DNA of 64,000 nucleotides from UBA1234 sp964400015 (GTDB lineage Bacteria > Bacillota > Clostridia > TANB77 > UBA1234): contig CAYNRR010000001.1 of the NCBI GenBank assembly GCA_964400015.1, positions 62,001 to 126,000 on the forward strand, written 5' to 3'. Shown in pieces: positions 42,926 through 52,284 of the stretch. Both the position numbers and the translations under genes were made by a program. Every line of letters begins with the position of its first letter. Position 1 is the first letter of the stretch. The notes under the pieces are model-generated. The model made no database searches and was not told the DNA's origin. It was given only the letters and a program-made list of their open reading frames with translations.

Positions 42926-42953
42926 ATTATATCATAACTAGTTTTTAAAACAA
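42926..42953 (-). promoter_or_regulatory. promoter of the DnaJ-like gene
   Basis: TTGTTT and TATAAT are separated by 16 bases on the minus strand. The transcript leader is about 50 bases. Confidence 0.6.
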
Positions 42954-42967
42954 TAAAAAAACGTAAA

Positions 42968-43013
42968 AAAATACACTTCAAAATATTATAATTAAATACT
43001 TTAAAGTGTATTT
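42968..43013 (-). terminator. terminator of the SLH gene
   Basis: A long imperfect stem (AAATACACTT with AAGTGTATTT, extended by AT pairs), read on the minus strand, is followed by TTTTTTT. It lies six bases after the SLH-protein stop. Confidence 0.8.
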
Positions 43014-43018
43014 CATTT

Positions 43019-45571
43019 TTAGTCTTTCCAACCTCTATAAACAACTGCGATTCCATTTAATTCGCCAAAAGCTATTCTATCTCCATCTTTTAGAATTAAA
43101 TCTTCTTTTGCATAAAACTCAGTCTTAGCAAATCGCCATTCGCCTGTTTCATAATCTTGTGTAACATTGGCAAGTATGTATTTATATTCCATCAAATCAA
43201 TTTCTTTGCCTTTGAACTCAAATGTTTCTCCTAACAAATTCAAGTCATTAGTATCATTTTTTACAGTTGCCACATGTGTATCTTTATTAAATGAACTTAT
43301 GATAACATCATTTGAATATCCTAAAAACTTTGTTTGGAATCTTTCTTTTATTTTCACGCTGTTATCACCAGATTCGTATGTTACAAGTTCGCCAACTGCA
43401 CAATCTCCACTTAGTATTTGGAACAAATTACTACCTCCACCTACCGTTGCAATTCTTACATTTAAAAGTGGAATATAGTCATCATCATCTGGATCTTCAT
43501 CCAACGTTTTTATTTTCTTCATCTCCGTAACACGTCCAACAGGATATGTTGTTTTATTTAATTCTCTTTCTGCAAAAACAATATCTATTTCCATATCATT
43601 ATTGCATAGCAAGTTTATTTTATACTTACTCAAATTTTCTAATTGTTTGATACTAGATAATTTTGTAACTTCATACTTTTGAACTTCATCATTTGAATTA
43701 TCTTGATAATACTTATTAACTCTAAATATTACTGTGTCATCAACTAATGTGTATTCTCCGAAAGCATCGTTGTAAAATTCATCTTCGCAATCATAAATTA
43801 TCAATATATCATCATCTTCATACATTTTGTTAGAATCAATAAGTTCTATTGTATCTGCTTTTTTACCAGAAATATCAGTAATCATTACAAAATCGCCAAC
43901 TTTAAAATCATCTGCAGGCTCTAAATAATATTTAAGGTTTTTACCAGCTAATGAAAGTCCCCCCACATTCATTCTATCATCACCAGATGAATATGTTAAA
44001 GAAGTTATATAGAAAAATCTATAATCTCCATTGTCATATTTGTCGATAATACTACTTGGGCGATATCTTGAAAACTTTATAAATGATATCTCTTCTGCAG
44101 CATTCAAATAAAACTCTGTCTTTCTTGATAAAAGTTCTTCTAACTTAGCTTTTTTCATATTTTGGCTATACGAAAAAACTTTAAGCGAATCATCATCTTT
44201 GCTCACTGTTTCACCCATTATAGAATATTTACAATTGGCTGAAACAATATATTTATCGCCATCTATATACAACTCTTTTAAATTCGAATAATCTGTTATA
44301 ACTCCATCAATAACTTTATTTTCATATGTATACAATTTGTTTGGAATAAGTTGTGTCAAAATAACGTCTTCTTCTAAGTCTTCCCAATCAATTCTTTTAC
44401 CATTTTTTATAACGATTGCATTATTGTTTGTAAAAGGATCTTCTGAATCGTTCAAATAAATATCTGCATAATCTTTTGTTGAATCATCATCATCGTCATC
44501 CTCTTTTTTTACTTCGATACTCTCTACATAGTATGAATTAGAGCCATCAACCAAAACTGATCTTAAAATTTCATTATCTTCTTTTGAAACTAATAAATAT
44601 GCATAATTAGCTTTTGATTGAGAACCAAGCACTGATTCACTTTTACTTCTTTTTAGGTTATATCCTTTTTCCTCTAAATAAAATATAGGACCCGAAACAA
44701 TTTTATAGTCTTCTAAATTTTCATCTATTGATAAGCCATAAATAACTTTTTCATTAGTATCATAAACAGCTGTTGCTCTAGCACCAACTGCATAGATTGG
44801 AACTTCTGAATCTGTATCGTATTGTCTACCATTGATAGTTACAGAAATCATATCTCCAGATGAACCATCTGAAATTGACGATATGATTCCATCTATTGCA
44901 TAAAAGTCTGGGAACAATACTTCAAGTTGTGGTTTGCTCGAATATGTGTAATATAGTCCACTTACGTCTGTTTCAGATTTTATTACCCATCTGTTTGAAA
45001 CCAACATATTCCACCAGATCATAGCTACGTCGCCACGTTTCATAGGATCCTCATAACTATTGTATCCATCAACTCCAACATCAAGATCGATTTCAAACAT
45101 TCTCTTGATGTATCCTGAATACCAAGTGGTTCCTGAAGTTTCATCTATATTAACATATCCTAATCCTCTTAAAATAATTGCAACAACTTCAGCATAAGAA
45201 ACTTCTTTGTCTGGTTTAAAAGTACCATCGCTATAGCCTTTTAAAAGTTCCAAATCTGCTGCAGTTGCAATATATTTTTCTGCCCAGTGACCTTTAGTAT
45301 CTTTGAAATTAGATTTAATATCCGAAGTATCTGCATATTTCTGCAAACCTTTAGTATAAACTATCATCTTAGCAAGTTCAGCTCTAGTAATACTTTTATT
45401 AGGAGCAAATGCTTTCTCCGACACTCCATTTATTATTCCTAATTTAGCAACTCTATCAACTACACCTTCATATTTTGTTCCTTTAATATCATAAAAGTTA
45501 GCAGCGAGTGTGACAGATGAAAAACACATAATCAAACAAGTTAATAAAGTACAAATCTTTATTTTTTTCAT
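43019..45571 (-). CDS. SLH-domain surface protein
   Basis: This exported protein of 850 residues has a signal peptide (residues 1-24). Three S-layer homology repeats follow (about 26-190), with VAKLGIINGVSEKAFAPNKSITRAELAKMI, LLKGYSDGTFKPDKEVSYAEV and a third degenerate copy. SLH domains bind pyruvylated secondary cell wall polymer. The remaining 650 residues are beta-rich with acidic runs (EDDDDDD near 372) and no recognised catalytic motif. ATG at 45571 is preferred, with GGGGGC upstream; the in-frame GTG at 45592 lies outside a good site. It follows ddl by 39 bases and is the last gene of a cell-envelope unit murF-ddl-SLH. Confidence 0.88.
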   Translation of the reverse strand: MKKIKICTLLTCLIMCFSSVTLAANFYDIKGTKYEGVVDRVAKLGIINGVSEKAFAPNKSITRAELAKMIVYTKGLQKYADTSDIKSNFKDTKGHWAEKYIATAADLELLKGYSDGTFKPDKEVSYAEVVAIILRGLGYVNIDETSGTTWYSGYIKRMFEIDLDVGVDGYNSYEDPMKRGDVAMIWWNMLVSNRWVIKSETDVSGLYYTYSSKPQLEVLFPDFYAIDGIISSISDGSSGDMISVTINGRQYDTDSEVPIYAVGARATAVYDTNEKVIYGLSIDENLEDYKIVSGPIFYLEEKGYNLKRSKSESVLGSQSKANYAYLLVSKEDNEILRSVLVDGSNSYYVESIEVKKEDDDDDDSTKDYADIYLNDSEDPFTNNNAIVIKNGKRIDWEDLEEDVILTQLIPNKLYTYENKVIDGVITDYSNLKELYIDGDKYIVSANCKYSIMGETVSKDDDSLKVFSYSQNMKKAKLEELLSRKTEFYLNAAEEISFIKFSRYRPSSIIDKYDNGDYRFFYITSLTYSSGDDRMNVGGLSLAGKNLKYYLEPADDFKVGDFVMITDISGKKADTIELIDSNKMYEDDDILIIYDCEDEFYNDAFGEYTLVDDTVIFRVNKYYQDNSNDEVQKYEVTKLSSIKQLENLSKYKINLLCNNDMEIDIVFAERELNKTTYPVGRVTEMKKIKTLDEDPDDDDYIPLLNVRIATVGGGSNLFQILSGDCAVGELVTYESGDNSVKIKERFQTKFLGYSNDVIISSFNKDTHVATVKNDTNDLNLLGETFEFKGKEIDLMEYKYILANVTQDYETGEWRFAKTEFYAKEDLILKDGDRIAFGELNGIAVVYRGWKD

Positions 45572-45610
45572 TTGCAAGCCCCCTATATACATACTCTTTA
45601 GTATAATTTG

Positions 45611-46801
45611 TTATTTAACAATTTTAGCTCCACCTGTTGCATGACTAATTATATCTGATTTGTATGTGTAATTATTCTTTTTCTTTTCTGCAAATTCATC
45701 TTCTGCAATTTCAATTAACTTATCTACTAATTGATGATATTTTACACCTTCAAAATCCCATAGATAAAATGCAAAAGAACCTGGTATTGTATTTATTTCA
45801 TTCACATAAACTTTTCCATCAGCATTGTCTATTATAAAATCTACACGAACAACGCCTTTTGAATTTAATGCTTTAAATACTCTTGCTGTTAAATCTTTAA
45901 TTTCAGCTGTTTGTTCAGGTGTTATTTCAGCAGGAACTTTACGAGACATTGTTTGCATTCCAGCAGCACCTTTTGTACCACCTTTAGCTCCACCTGTTTT
46001 TCCACCTCTTAAATATTTTTCATCAAAAGTTAAAAATTCTTTCCAAGATACTGGTTGTTCACATACAGATACTGCAACTTTACTTGCACGGCCTAATGCA
46101 GAACAATTTATTTCAGAAATATTTTCAACTCCATTTTCAACAATAATTCTTTCATCATAGCAAACTGCAATATCAATAGCAGCAATTAGCGTATCTCTAT
46201 CAATAGCTTTTGAAATTCCTATACTTGAACCAAGGTTTGAAGGTTTTACAAACATTGGGTATCTTAAAACTGCTTCAATTTGAGCAATTATTGCCTCTCT
46301 CGCAACTTGCCATTCATCTCTCAAAAAGTATGTATATGGCAAAACAGGAATCAAGTTTGCTTCAAAAACTTTTTTCATTAAAATTTTATCCATACCTACA
46401 CTGGCACCCAAAACGCCAGATGAAGTATATGGTATGTTTGCAAGTTCAAGCAATCCTTGAAGCGAACCGTCTTCTCCATTCATACCATGCATAGCAGGAA
46501 TAACTACATCAAGAGGAATAAAAATTTCTTTAGTTAAAAAACCTTTTGAAGAAATTACTATTCCAGGTTTATTGGGTGGAATATATCCTTTATCAATTCC
46601 ACCTTTTAAATTATCAAAATCTTTATATATGTTTGGCTCTAAAAGTTTATCTCCAACATACCATTCCCCATCTGAATGAATATATATAGGAATAACTTGA
46701 TACTTTCTTCTATCAATGTTTTCCATAAGTTGTAGTGCTGTAACAACTGAAACTTCATGTTCACATGTTACGCCACCAAAAATAACACCTACTTTTTTCA
46801 T
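45611..46801 (-). CDS. ddl: D-alanine--D-alanine ligase
   Basis: This 396-residue ATP-grasp enzyme joins two D-Ala for peptidoglycan precursor synthesis. The N-terminal domain has FGGVTCEHEVSVVTA, and substrate residues are in MHGMNGEDGSLQGLLE. The ATP-binding region holds PVKPSNLGSSIGISKA-type text (KPSNLGSSIGIS), and the catalytic C-terminal part has RVDFIID and EINTIPGSFAFYLW. The omega-loop region has a Gly/Lys-rich insertion (about 244-262, GGKTGGAKGGTKG), longer than in E. coli. The Tyr/Phe specificity position was not examined. It follows the MurF-type gene by 30 bases, an expected pairing since D-Ala-D-Ala is the MurF substrate. Confidence 0.96.
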   Translation of the reverse strand: MKKVGVIFGGVTCEHEVSVVTALQLMENIDRRKYQVIPIYIHSDGEWYVGDKLLEPNIYKDFDNLKGGIDKGYIPPNKPGIVISSKGFLTKEIFIPLDVVIPAMHGMNGEDGSLQGLLELANIPYTSSGVLGASVGMDKILMKKVFEANLIPVLPYTYFLRDEWQVAREAIIAQIEAVLRYPMFVKPSNLGSSIGISKAIDRDTLIAAIDIAVCYDERIIVENGVENISEINCSALGRASKVAVSVCEQPVSWKEFLTFDEKYLRGGKTGGAKGGTKGAAGMQTMSRKVPAEITPEQTAEIKDLTARVFKALNSKGVVRVDFIIDNADGKVYVNEINTIPGSFAFYLWDFEGVKYHQLVDKLIEIAEDEFAEKKKNNYTYKSDIISHATGGAKIVK

Positions 46802-46831
46802 CTATAACAGACTCCTTTCATAAAAGCTTCC

Positions 46832-48544
46832 CTATTCATTATAACTATCTGGCAAATCATTTTCAAATAATATTACATCACCAATTCGTGAAATTTCAGC
46901 AAGTTTTACAGTAGCAGCATTTAAGTCAGGAACGACATAAATATTAGCATCATCAAAATTGCCTTGTCTTAAGCCTTCAACGATTGGCTCACTTCTTTTA
47001 TTACCAACCAATATAGCAACATCTACTACTGACGCCATGTATTTCCCGAACTTTTTATTTTCATTTTTTTCTTCTTTGCCTAATTCAACCATTCCTGGTG
47101 TAATAACAACTTTTCTGCCTTTAAAATTTCCAAGGACATCAATTGCCATCTTAGCTCCAACAGGATTTGAATTAAACGCATCGTCTATAACGATAGTACC
47201 GTTATTATTATTTAATATTTGTAGTCTATGTGGAACCGGTTCTATTTTTTTAATACCAGCTTCAATTTGAGTTCTTGTAAGTCCCAGTTTCACAGCAATT
47301 GCAATACATCCCAAAATATTTTCAATATTGTGTTTTCCAAGTAAAATAGTTGAGCATTTAATATCTCCAATTGGTGTAACAGCTGTAAAATTACTTCCAT
47401 TCTCATCAAGAACAATGTCCTTAGCATAAACATCAGCACGTTTATCTTCTAAAGAATATGAATATTTTTCTTTTTCTTCTTTATTAAATAATTTTTTGCA
47501 ATGTTCATTATCTCTAGGCAAAAATACCACGCCGTCGCTAGGCAATGAATATATAAGCTCTGCTTTTGTAGAAACAATATTATCTATATTTTTAAAAGTT
47601 TCTAAATGTTGAGGCCCAATTGATGTAATAAGACCATACTTTGGATTTACTATATCACATATTTCTAAGATATCTCTTTTATATCTCGCACCCATTTCAG
47701 AAATAAAAACTTCATGTTCAGGCTTTAGTTGTTCTCTAATTACTCTTACATTACCCATTGTAGTATTGTAGCTTTCAGGAGTAGCAAGCACGTTATATTT
47801 TTCACTTAAAATAGTCTTAAGTATAAACTTCGTACTTGTTTTTCCATAACTACCTGTAATACCTATTTTAATTAAATTCTTATGTTGTTTCTTTTTTAAT
47901 ATTCTCTTTGCAGATCTAATATAGTGCCTATTGTAAGCTTCTTCAGTTGGCCACGCAAAATAATGTGCAAGCAACACATTTATCGGCAAAAAGAAAATAA
48001 GTATTGATACGCTGGCATAAGTAATCATAGTATTTGAAAAATAAATTGAAAAATTCACACCGTCAGGTGCATTTGCATAAAACGGTTGATGATTTTCATA
48101 TCCAAGTGCTACAACTAGTATTATAAAAATTACAAAGTTGAAAAATACTAATCTCTTTGCTCTTGCAGTATAAACAAGCTTTTTCTTAGCATTCTTTCTA
48201 TTAGCTCTATCCTTTTTTAATTGCGAAATATTTGTAATCGAAAGTATAAGGAAAAACATAATAGACTCAACGAAATACAAAAATGCTGTTTGCATAATAC
48301 TAAAACTTTTACAGCACGTATTAACAATCATTAAAACAATGAAATACCCTATACAAGCAATGAACTGCCATAGCCCAGGTTCAAAAGCCTTTTTATAATT
48401 TTTAGAAAGCCACCTTGTATAATCGTTAGTCTTATATCCTTCCATTTGAAAAATATGTACAATTCTTGGAACACAAAACATATAAAGTGCCCATGGTCCA
48501 TACTCACACAAAATCAAAAAAATATTAAACAAAATATTTGTCAT
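46832..48544 (-). CDS. MurF-type Mur ligase with N-terminal membrane domain
   Basis: This 570-residue protein combines about five or six membrane helices (residues 1-205) with a Mur ligase. The catalytic part shows the P-loop GITGSYGKTSTK (about 228-239), EMGARYKRDI, then HNIENILGC, and DDAFNSNPVG, typical of MurF (UDP-MurNAc-tripeptide:D-Ala-D-Ala ligase). Normal MurF (about 450 residues) is soluble. Mur ligase with a membrane domain is seen in some Clostridia, and a role in another envelope amide ligation cannot be excluded. ATG at 48544 is preferred, with GGAGG upstream, over 48556. Located directly upstream of ddl on the same strand. Confidence 0.85.
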   Translation of the reverse strand: MTNILFNIFLILCEYGPWALYMFCVPRIVHIFQMEGYKTNDYTRWLSKNYKKAFEPGLWQFIACIGYFIVLMIVNTCCKSFSIMQTAFLYFVESIMFFLILSITNISQLKKDRANRKNAKKKLVYTARAKRLVFFNFVIFIILVVALGYENHQPFYANAPDGVNFSIYFSNTMITYASVSILIFFLPINVLLAHYFAWPTEEAYNRHYIRSAKRILKKKQHKNLIKIGITGSYGKTSTKFILKTILSEKYNVLATPESYNTTMGNVRVIREQLKPEHEVFISEMGARYKRDILEICDIVNPKYGLITSIGPQHLETFKNIDNIVSTKAELIYSLPSDGVVFLPRDNEHCKKLFNKEEKEKYSYSLEDKRADVYAKDIVLDENGSNFTAVTPIGDIKCSTILLGKHNIENILGCIAIAVKLGLTRTQIEAGIKKIEPVPHRLQILNNNNGTIVIDDAFNSNPVGAKMAIDVLGNFKGRKVVITPGMVELGKEEKNENKKFGKYMASVVDVAILVGNKRSEPIVEGLRQGNFDDANIYVVPDLNAATVKLAEISRIGDVILFENDLPDSYNE

Positions 48545-48575
48545 ACGTTCCTCCATCTATTTTAAATAAAGTTAA

Positions 48576-49355
48576 CTAATTCGATAAAAAATTATCAACA
48601 ATAACATTATATTCATTCATCTTATCAATGTATGAAAAATGTTTTGCATCTTTTAGCACTACAAGTCCAGAATCCTTTATATTTTTCTCCATAATTTCAC
48701 CCATATACACTGGAGTATCAGTATCGTTTTCTCCCCAAATTAAAAGTGTTGGACGAGTAATATCCTTTAAATTATCTTTCAAATCTAAACTAATTACTTT
48801 TCTAAAAGTTTCTCTCATCACATCAGATTTAAGAGCTTTATAATCAGGAGAGTTATACTTATCTCTATAAGCTTGTAGCTTCTTATCACGCTCTTCTTTC
48901 TTAGAAAAATTATTCAAAATAAATTTTCCGATTTTAAATTTATATTTATTCACTAACTTTTTAAAAGTCATTTTTGCTTTTAAGCCAGCAGCATCCGTCA
49001 AAATAATTTTATCAAACAGATCTTGATACTTTGATGCCAAATAAATTGTAACTCTTCCACCAAAAGAATGTGCAATAACATGTGGCTTAACAATTTTATT
49101 TTGATCAATAAATTTTTTCACCATCTCGCTATATTCAGGCACACCCCAAGGTTCCGGTGGAACCGAACTTTTATTTGACTCGCCTGGGAAATCGATAACA
49201 TAAATTTTAAACTTATGCTTACTTTCTAAGAATCTCCAAATCGATGTCATAGCTTCAATTGAAGCACCCCAACCATGTAAAATCAAAACAGGGATTCCAT
49301 TCTCTTCACCAAAAACTTCATAATTGACATCAGCGCCATCAATTTTAGTTATCAT
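48576..49355 (-). CDS. alpha/beta hydrolase
   Basis: This 259-residue cytoplasmic alpha/beta hydrolase has the oxyanion strand LILHGWGAS (about residue 24), the nucleophile elbow AHSFGGR (Ser about 97), Asp in LLIWGENDTDTP (about 215) and His in KDAKHFSYID (about 241). It is thus a complete catalytic triad. The substrate is unknown. It lies 20 bases upstream of the MurF-type gene's ribosome binding region and 20 bases downstream of the ABC-F gene, so a shared transcript is likely. Start has GGAGG. Length is normal for the family. Confidence 0.9.
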   Translation of the reverse strand: MITKIDGADVNYEVFGEENGIPVLILHGWGASIEAMTSIWRFLESKHKFKIYVIDFPGESNKSSVPPEPWGVPEYSEMVKKFIDQNKIVKPHVIAHSFGGRVTIYLASKYQDLFDKIILTDAAGLKAKMTFKKLVNKYKFKIGKFILNNFSKKEERDKKLQAYRDKYNSPDYKALKSDVMRETFRKVISLDLKDNLKDITRPTLLIWGENDTDTPVYMGEIMEKNIKDSGLVVLKDAKHFSYIDKMNEYNVIVDNFLSN

Positions 49356-49375
49356 TTGTAGCCTCCTTCAAAGTA

Positions 49376-50977
49376 TTATTCATGTTTTTTAAATGATGCG
49401 TAGCTCTCTAAATACTCATCATATGTCATACGTTTATCAATAATACCATGTGGAGTAATTTCAATAATTCTATTTGCAATAGTTTGAACAAATTGGTGGT
49501 CATGAGATGTAAATAAAATTACACCTTTATATGCCATAAGACCATTATTAAGAGCAGTAATAGACTCAAGGTCTAGATGGTTAGTAGGCTCATCAAAAAT
49601 CAAAACATTTGCTCCAGAAAGCATCATTTTCGCAAACATACAGCGAACACGTTCACCACCAGAAAGCACATTAACTTTCTTCAAAGCTTCTTCTCCAGAG
49701 AAAAGCATTCTACCTAAGAAGCCTCTTACAAAAGTTTCTTCCTTAATTTTTGAATACTGCATCAACCATTCAACAATAGAAATATCTTGTTGAAACTCAG
49801 CCGTATTATCCTTAGGGAAATATGCAACTGAAGTTGTTATACCAAATTTATATTCACCATTATCTTGAATTGAATTATCCGTTAATATTTCAAACAATTC
49901 TGTTTTAGCAAGCCCCATAGGACCAACAAAAGCAATTTTATCTTCCTTTTGAACGTTAATCGAAACATTATTTAATAACTTTTTGCCATCAACTTCTTTA
50001 GAAATATTTTCAACAAACAAAATTTCTTTTCCTGGTTCTCTATCCATTTCAAAATGAATATATGGATACTTTCTATTAGAAGGTCTAATCTCATCAAGTT
50101 CAATTTTATCAAGCAATTTCTTACGTGAAGTAGCCTGTTTAGATTTTGAAGCATTTGCACTAAATCTTCTAATAAAATCTTGCAATTCCCTAATCTTCTC
50201 TTCTTTCTTTTTATTAGCGTCTTTCATTTGCTTTAAAGCAAGTTGGCTTGATTCATACCAGAAATCATAGTTACCTGTATAAACTTTAATTTTTCCAAAA
50301 TCAATATCAGCAATATGAGTACATACAGTATTCAAAAAATATCTATCGTGAGAAACCACAATAACAGTATTTTCAAAATTTATTAAAAACTCTTGTAACC
50401 ATTCAATTGCTTCGATATCCAAATAGTTAGTAGGCTCGTCCAAAAGCAATACATCAGGATTGCCAAATAAAGCCTGTGCAAGCAAAACCTTAACCTTTTG
50501 AGCTTCAGTCAACTCTCTCATATACTTATCATGAAATTCAGTTTCAAGACCCAAACCAGTAAGAAGCATTGCAGCATCAGACTCAGCATTCCAGCCATCC
50601 ATTTCAGCAAACTTTGCTTCCAACTCACCAGCTTTAACACCATCTTCCTCAGAAAAATCAGGTTTAGCATAAAGTTCATCTTTCTCTTTCATAATACTAT
50701 ATAACTCTGAATTCCCCATAATAACAGTTTCAAGTACAGGAAACTCCTCGTATTCATGGTGATTTTGTTTAAGCACAGATAATCTCTCATTAGGATTCAT
50801 CGTAACCTCACCTTGAGAAGGTTCAATCTCACCAGACAAAATTTTAAGAAAAGTAGTCTTACCAGCACCATTCGCACCAATCAAACCATAGCAATTCCCC
50901 GGTGCAAAAGTAATATTAACATTCTCAAACAACGTTCTCTTTCCAAATCTTAAAGTAACTCCATTAGCACTAATCAT
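49376..50977 (-). CDS. ABC-F family ATPase (YkpA/YbiT-like)
   Basis: This is a 533-residue soluble protein with two ABC domains and no membrane segments. The first Walker A is GANGAGKTT (about 36-44), with LLDEPTNYLDIEAIEWL. The linker with charged helix and FIRRFSANASKSKQATSR lies about 250-290. The second Walker region GPMGLAKTE departs from the normal GxxGxGK(S/T): the invariant Gly before Lys is Ala. LSGGERVRCMFAKM and FDEPTNHLDLESI complete the second half. The family acts on ribosomes in translation or antibiotic protection. Start at 50977 has AAAGGAG about twelve bases away, wider than usual. The REP-like element at 51001-51085 lies just upstream. Confidence 0.94.
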   Translation of the reverse strand: MISANGVTLRFGKRTLFENVNITFAPGNCYGLIGANGAGKTTFLKILSGEIEPSQGEVTMNPNERLSVLKQNHHEYEEFPVLETVIMGNSELYSIMKEKDELYAKPDFSEEDGVKAGELEAKFAEMDGWNAESDAAMLLTGLGLETEFHDKYMRELTEAQKVKVLLAQALFGNPDVLLLDEPTNYLDIEAIEWLQEFLINFENTVIVVSHDRYFLNTVCTHIADIDFGKIKVYTGNYDFWYESSQLALKQMKDANKKKEEKIRELQDFIRRFSANASKSKQATSRKKLLDKIELDEIRPSNRKYPYIHFEMDREPGKEILFVENISKEVDGKKLLNNVSINVQKEDKIAFVGPMGLAKTELFEILTDNSIQDNGEYKFGITTSVAYFPKDNTAEFQQDISIVEWLMQYSKIKEETFVRGFLGRMLFSGEEALKKVNVLSGGERVRCMFAKMMLSGANVLIFDEPTNHLDLESITALNNGLMAYKGVILFTSHDHQFVQTIANRIIEITPHGIIDKRMTYDEYLESYASFKKHE

Positions 50978-51000
50978 AATATTCTAAAAAACTCCTTTCA

Positions 51001-51085
51001 GCGACACTAGGGACGTCCGTTAAATGTTCCATTTTTACCAATACCTACCAAAAATGAAACATTTAACGGACGTCCCTGGTGTTTC
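51001..51085. repeat. REP-like palindromic element
   Basis: Two arms of about 36 bases (51001-51036 and 51050-51085) are inverted copies with four mismatches. Both contain the core GGGACGTCCGTTAAATGTT, and the loop is 13 bases. A single arm of the same element occurs at 55359-55390. The dGTPase-like stop codon lies in the right arm. Its size and structure fit REP/REPIN-type elements moved by Y1 transposases, or a MITE, by inference. Confidence 0.8.
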
Positions 51086-52250
51086 AAATTGTTAAGCCAA
51101 ATGTTTTTGGTAAGTATAATTTTTTATATTGATGTATAAAGAATTTGTCTGTCATTCCAGCAATAAAATCGATTATTATTTTATCAGAGGAATTGGCTTT
51201 TGTATAGTCTTTATTCATTCCACGTAGGAACATAGAGTTTATGTCGCTATCTTTTATATTTATTTCTTTTTGTAATGCTCGGTACACTCCCGAGAATAAT
51301 TCATCAAATTTTTCTTCTTTATCTTCCTTTTTAGGATTTTTGTATATATGTTTATAGTTGAAATCTAGCAATTTCTTTAGGGCCATAAATGTTTCTTTTG
51401 AAAATTCCAAATATGGTTTTTCGTAACTGTTTATTATTAGGTCTTGCACTAGTGTATTGATTATCGTCGAGTTTTTGTTCCCTAATACATTTGTTATTTC
51501 TTCTGGAATGTCTTTGCGTGTTATTAAATTTACTACTATTGCATCTTCTATATCGCGACCTACATATGCTATTATATCAGATATTCTTACTACGCATCCC
51601 TCTAGTGTCATCGGGCGTATCGTTTTGTCAAAGCTCGGCTCTTTTGCAGAACGTTCGTATTCTTTCAAAAATTGTTTTGCTGTTTTTTTGTAGTCCGGCT
51701 CATATTTACGATTTAGCATTTCTCCATTATGACACAAGATTCCATCTAGCACTTGTAATGTTATATTTAATCCCTTGCCCTTGTTTTCAATTTCGTGTAA
51801 CACTCTTACGCTTTGCACGTTATGTAAAAACAATCCTAAATTATTTTCTGTACATATCCTATTTAAACATCTTTCGCCAGTATGACCAAATGGTACATGA
51901 CCTAAATCGTGGCCTAGCGATATCGCTTCTATTAAATCTTCATTTAAATTTAAAGCTCGGCCTATAGTTCTTGCAATTTTAGAAACAAATTGAACGTGTA
52001 ATCCTCTATGCGTAATCAAGTCATTGTGAAATAATGCAAAAACTTGTGTTTTGTCCATGTATCTTGTATATGCTGTAGAATGTAGTATTCTATCAACATC
52101 GCGTGAAAAGTCGGGACGCACATTAAACTCTCTTTCGTTTATAACTTTTTCTTTTCCTAATCTTATCGCGTTTTTTGTTTTACACGCATATGGCGATAAG
52201 TTTTCTTCTTTTTCCAAGTATTGATTTATTATCATTTCATCAAACCTCAT
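51084..52250 (-). CDS. dGTPase-like HD-domain triphosphohydrolase
   Basis: This 388-residue enzyme of the Dgt/HD superfamily probably hydrolyses dNTPs to deoxynucleoside and triphosphate. The metal-binding HD pattern is HRGLHVQFVSK, then GHDLGHVPFGHTGE (about 116-130) with the His-Asp pair, and VRISDIIAYVGRDIED (Asp about 240). The family name is sure, the exact substrate less so. ATG at 52250 is preferred, with AAAGGG nine bases upstream; an in-frame start 33 bases earlier lacks a site. Its stop codon sits in the REP-like element at 51001-51085. Confidence 0.92.
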   Translation of the reverse strand: MRFDEMIINQYLEKEENLSPYACKTKNAIRLGKEKVINEREFNVRPDFSRDVDRILHSTAYTRYMDKTQVFALFHNDLITHRGLHVQFVSKIARTIGRALNLNEDLIEAISLGHDLGHVPFGHTGERCLNRICTENNLGLFLHNVQSVRVLHEIENKGKGLNITLQVLDGILCHNGEMLNRKYEPDYKKTAKQFLKEYERSAKEPSFDKTIRPMTLEGCVVRISDIIAYVGRDIEDAIVVNLITRKDIPEEITNVLGNKNSTIINTLVQDLIINSYEKPYLEFSKETFMALKKLLDFNYKHIYKNPKKEDKEEKFDELFSGVYRALQKEINIKDSDINSMFLRGMNKDYTKANSSDKIIIDFIAGMTDKFFIHQYKKLYLPKTFGLTI

Positions 52251-52284
52251 ACATTCAACCCTTTCTAATTTGTATATTCGCATT

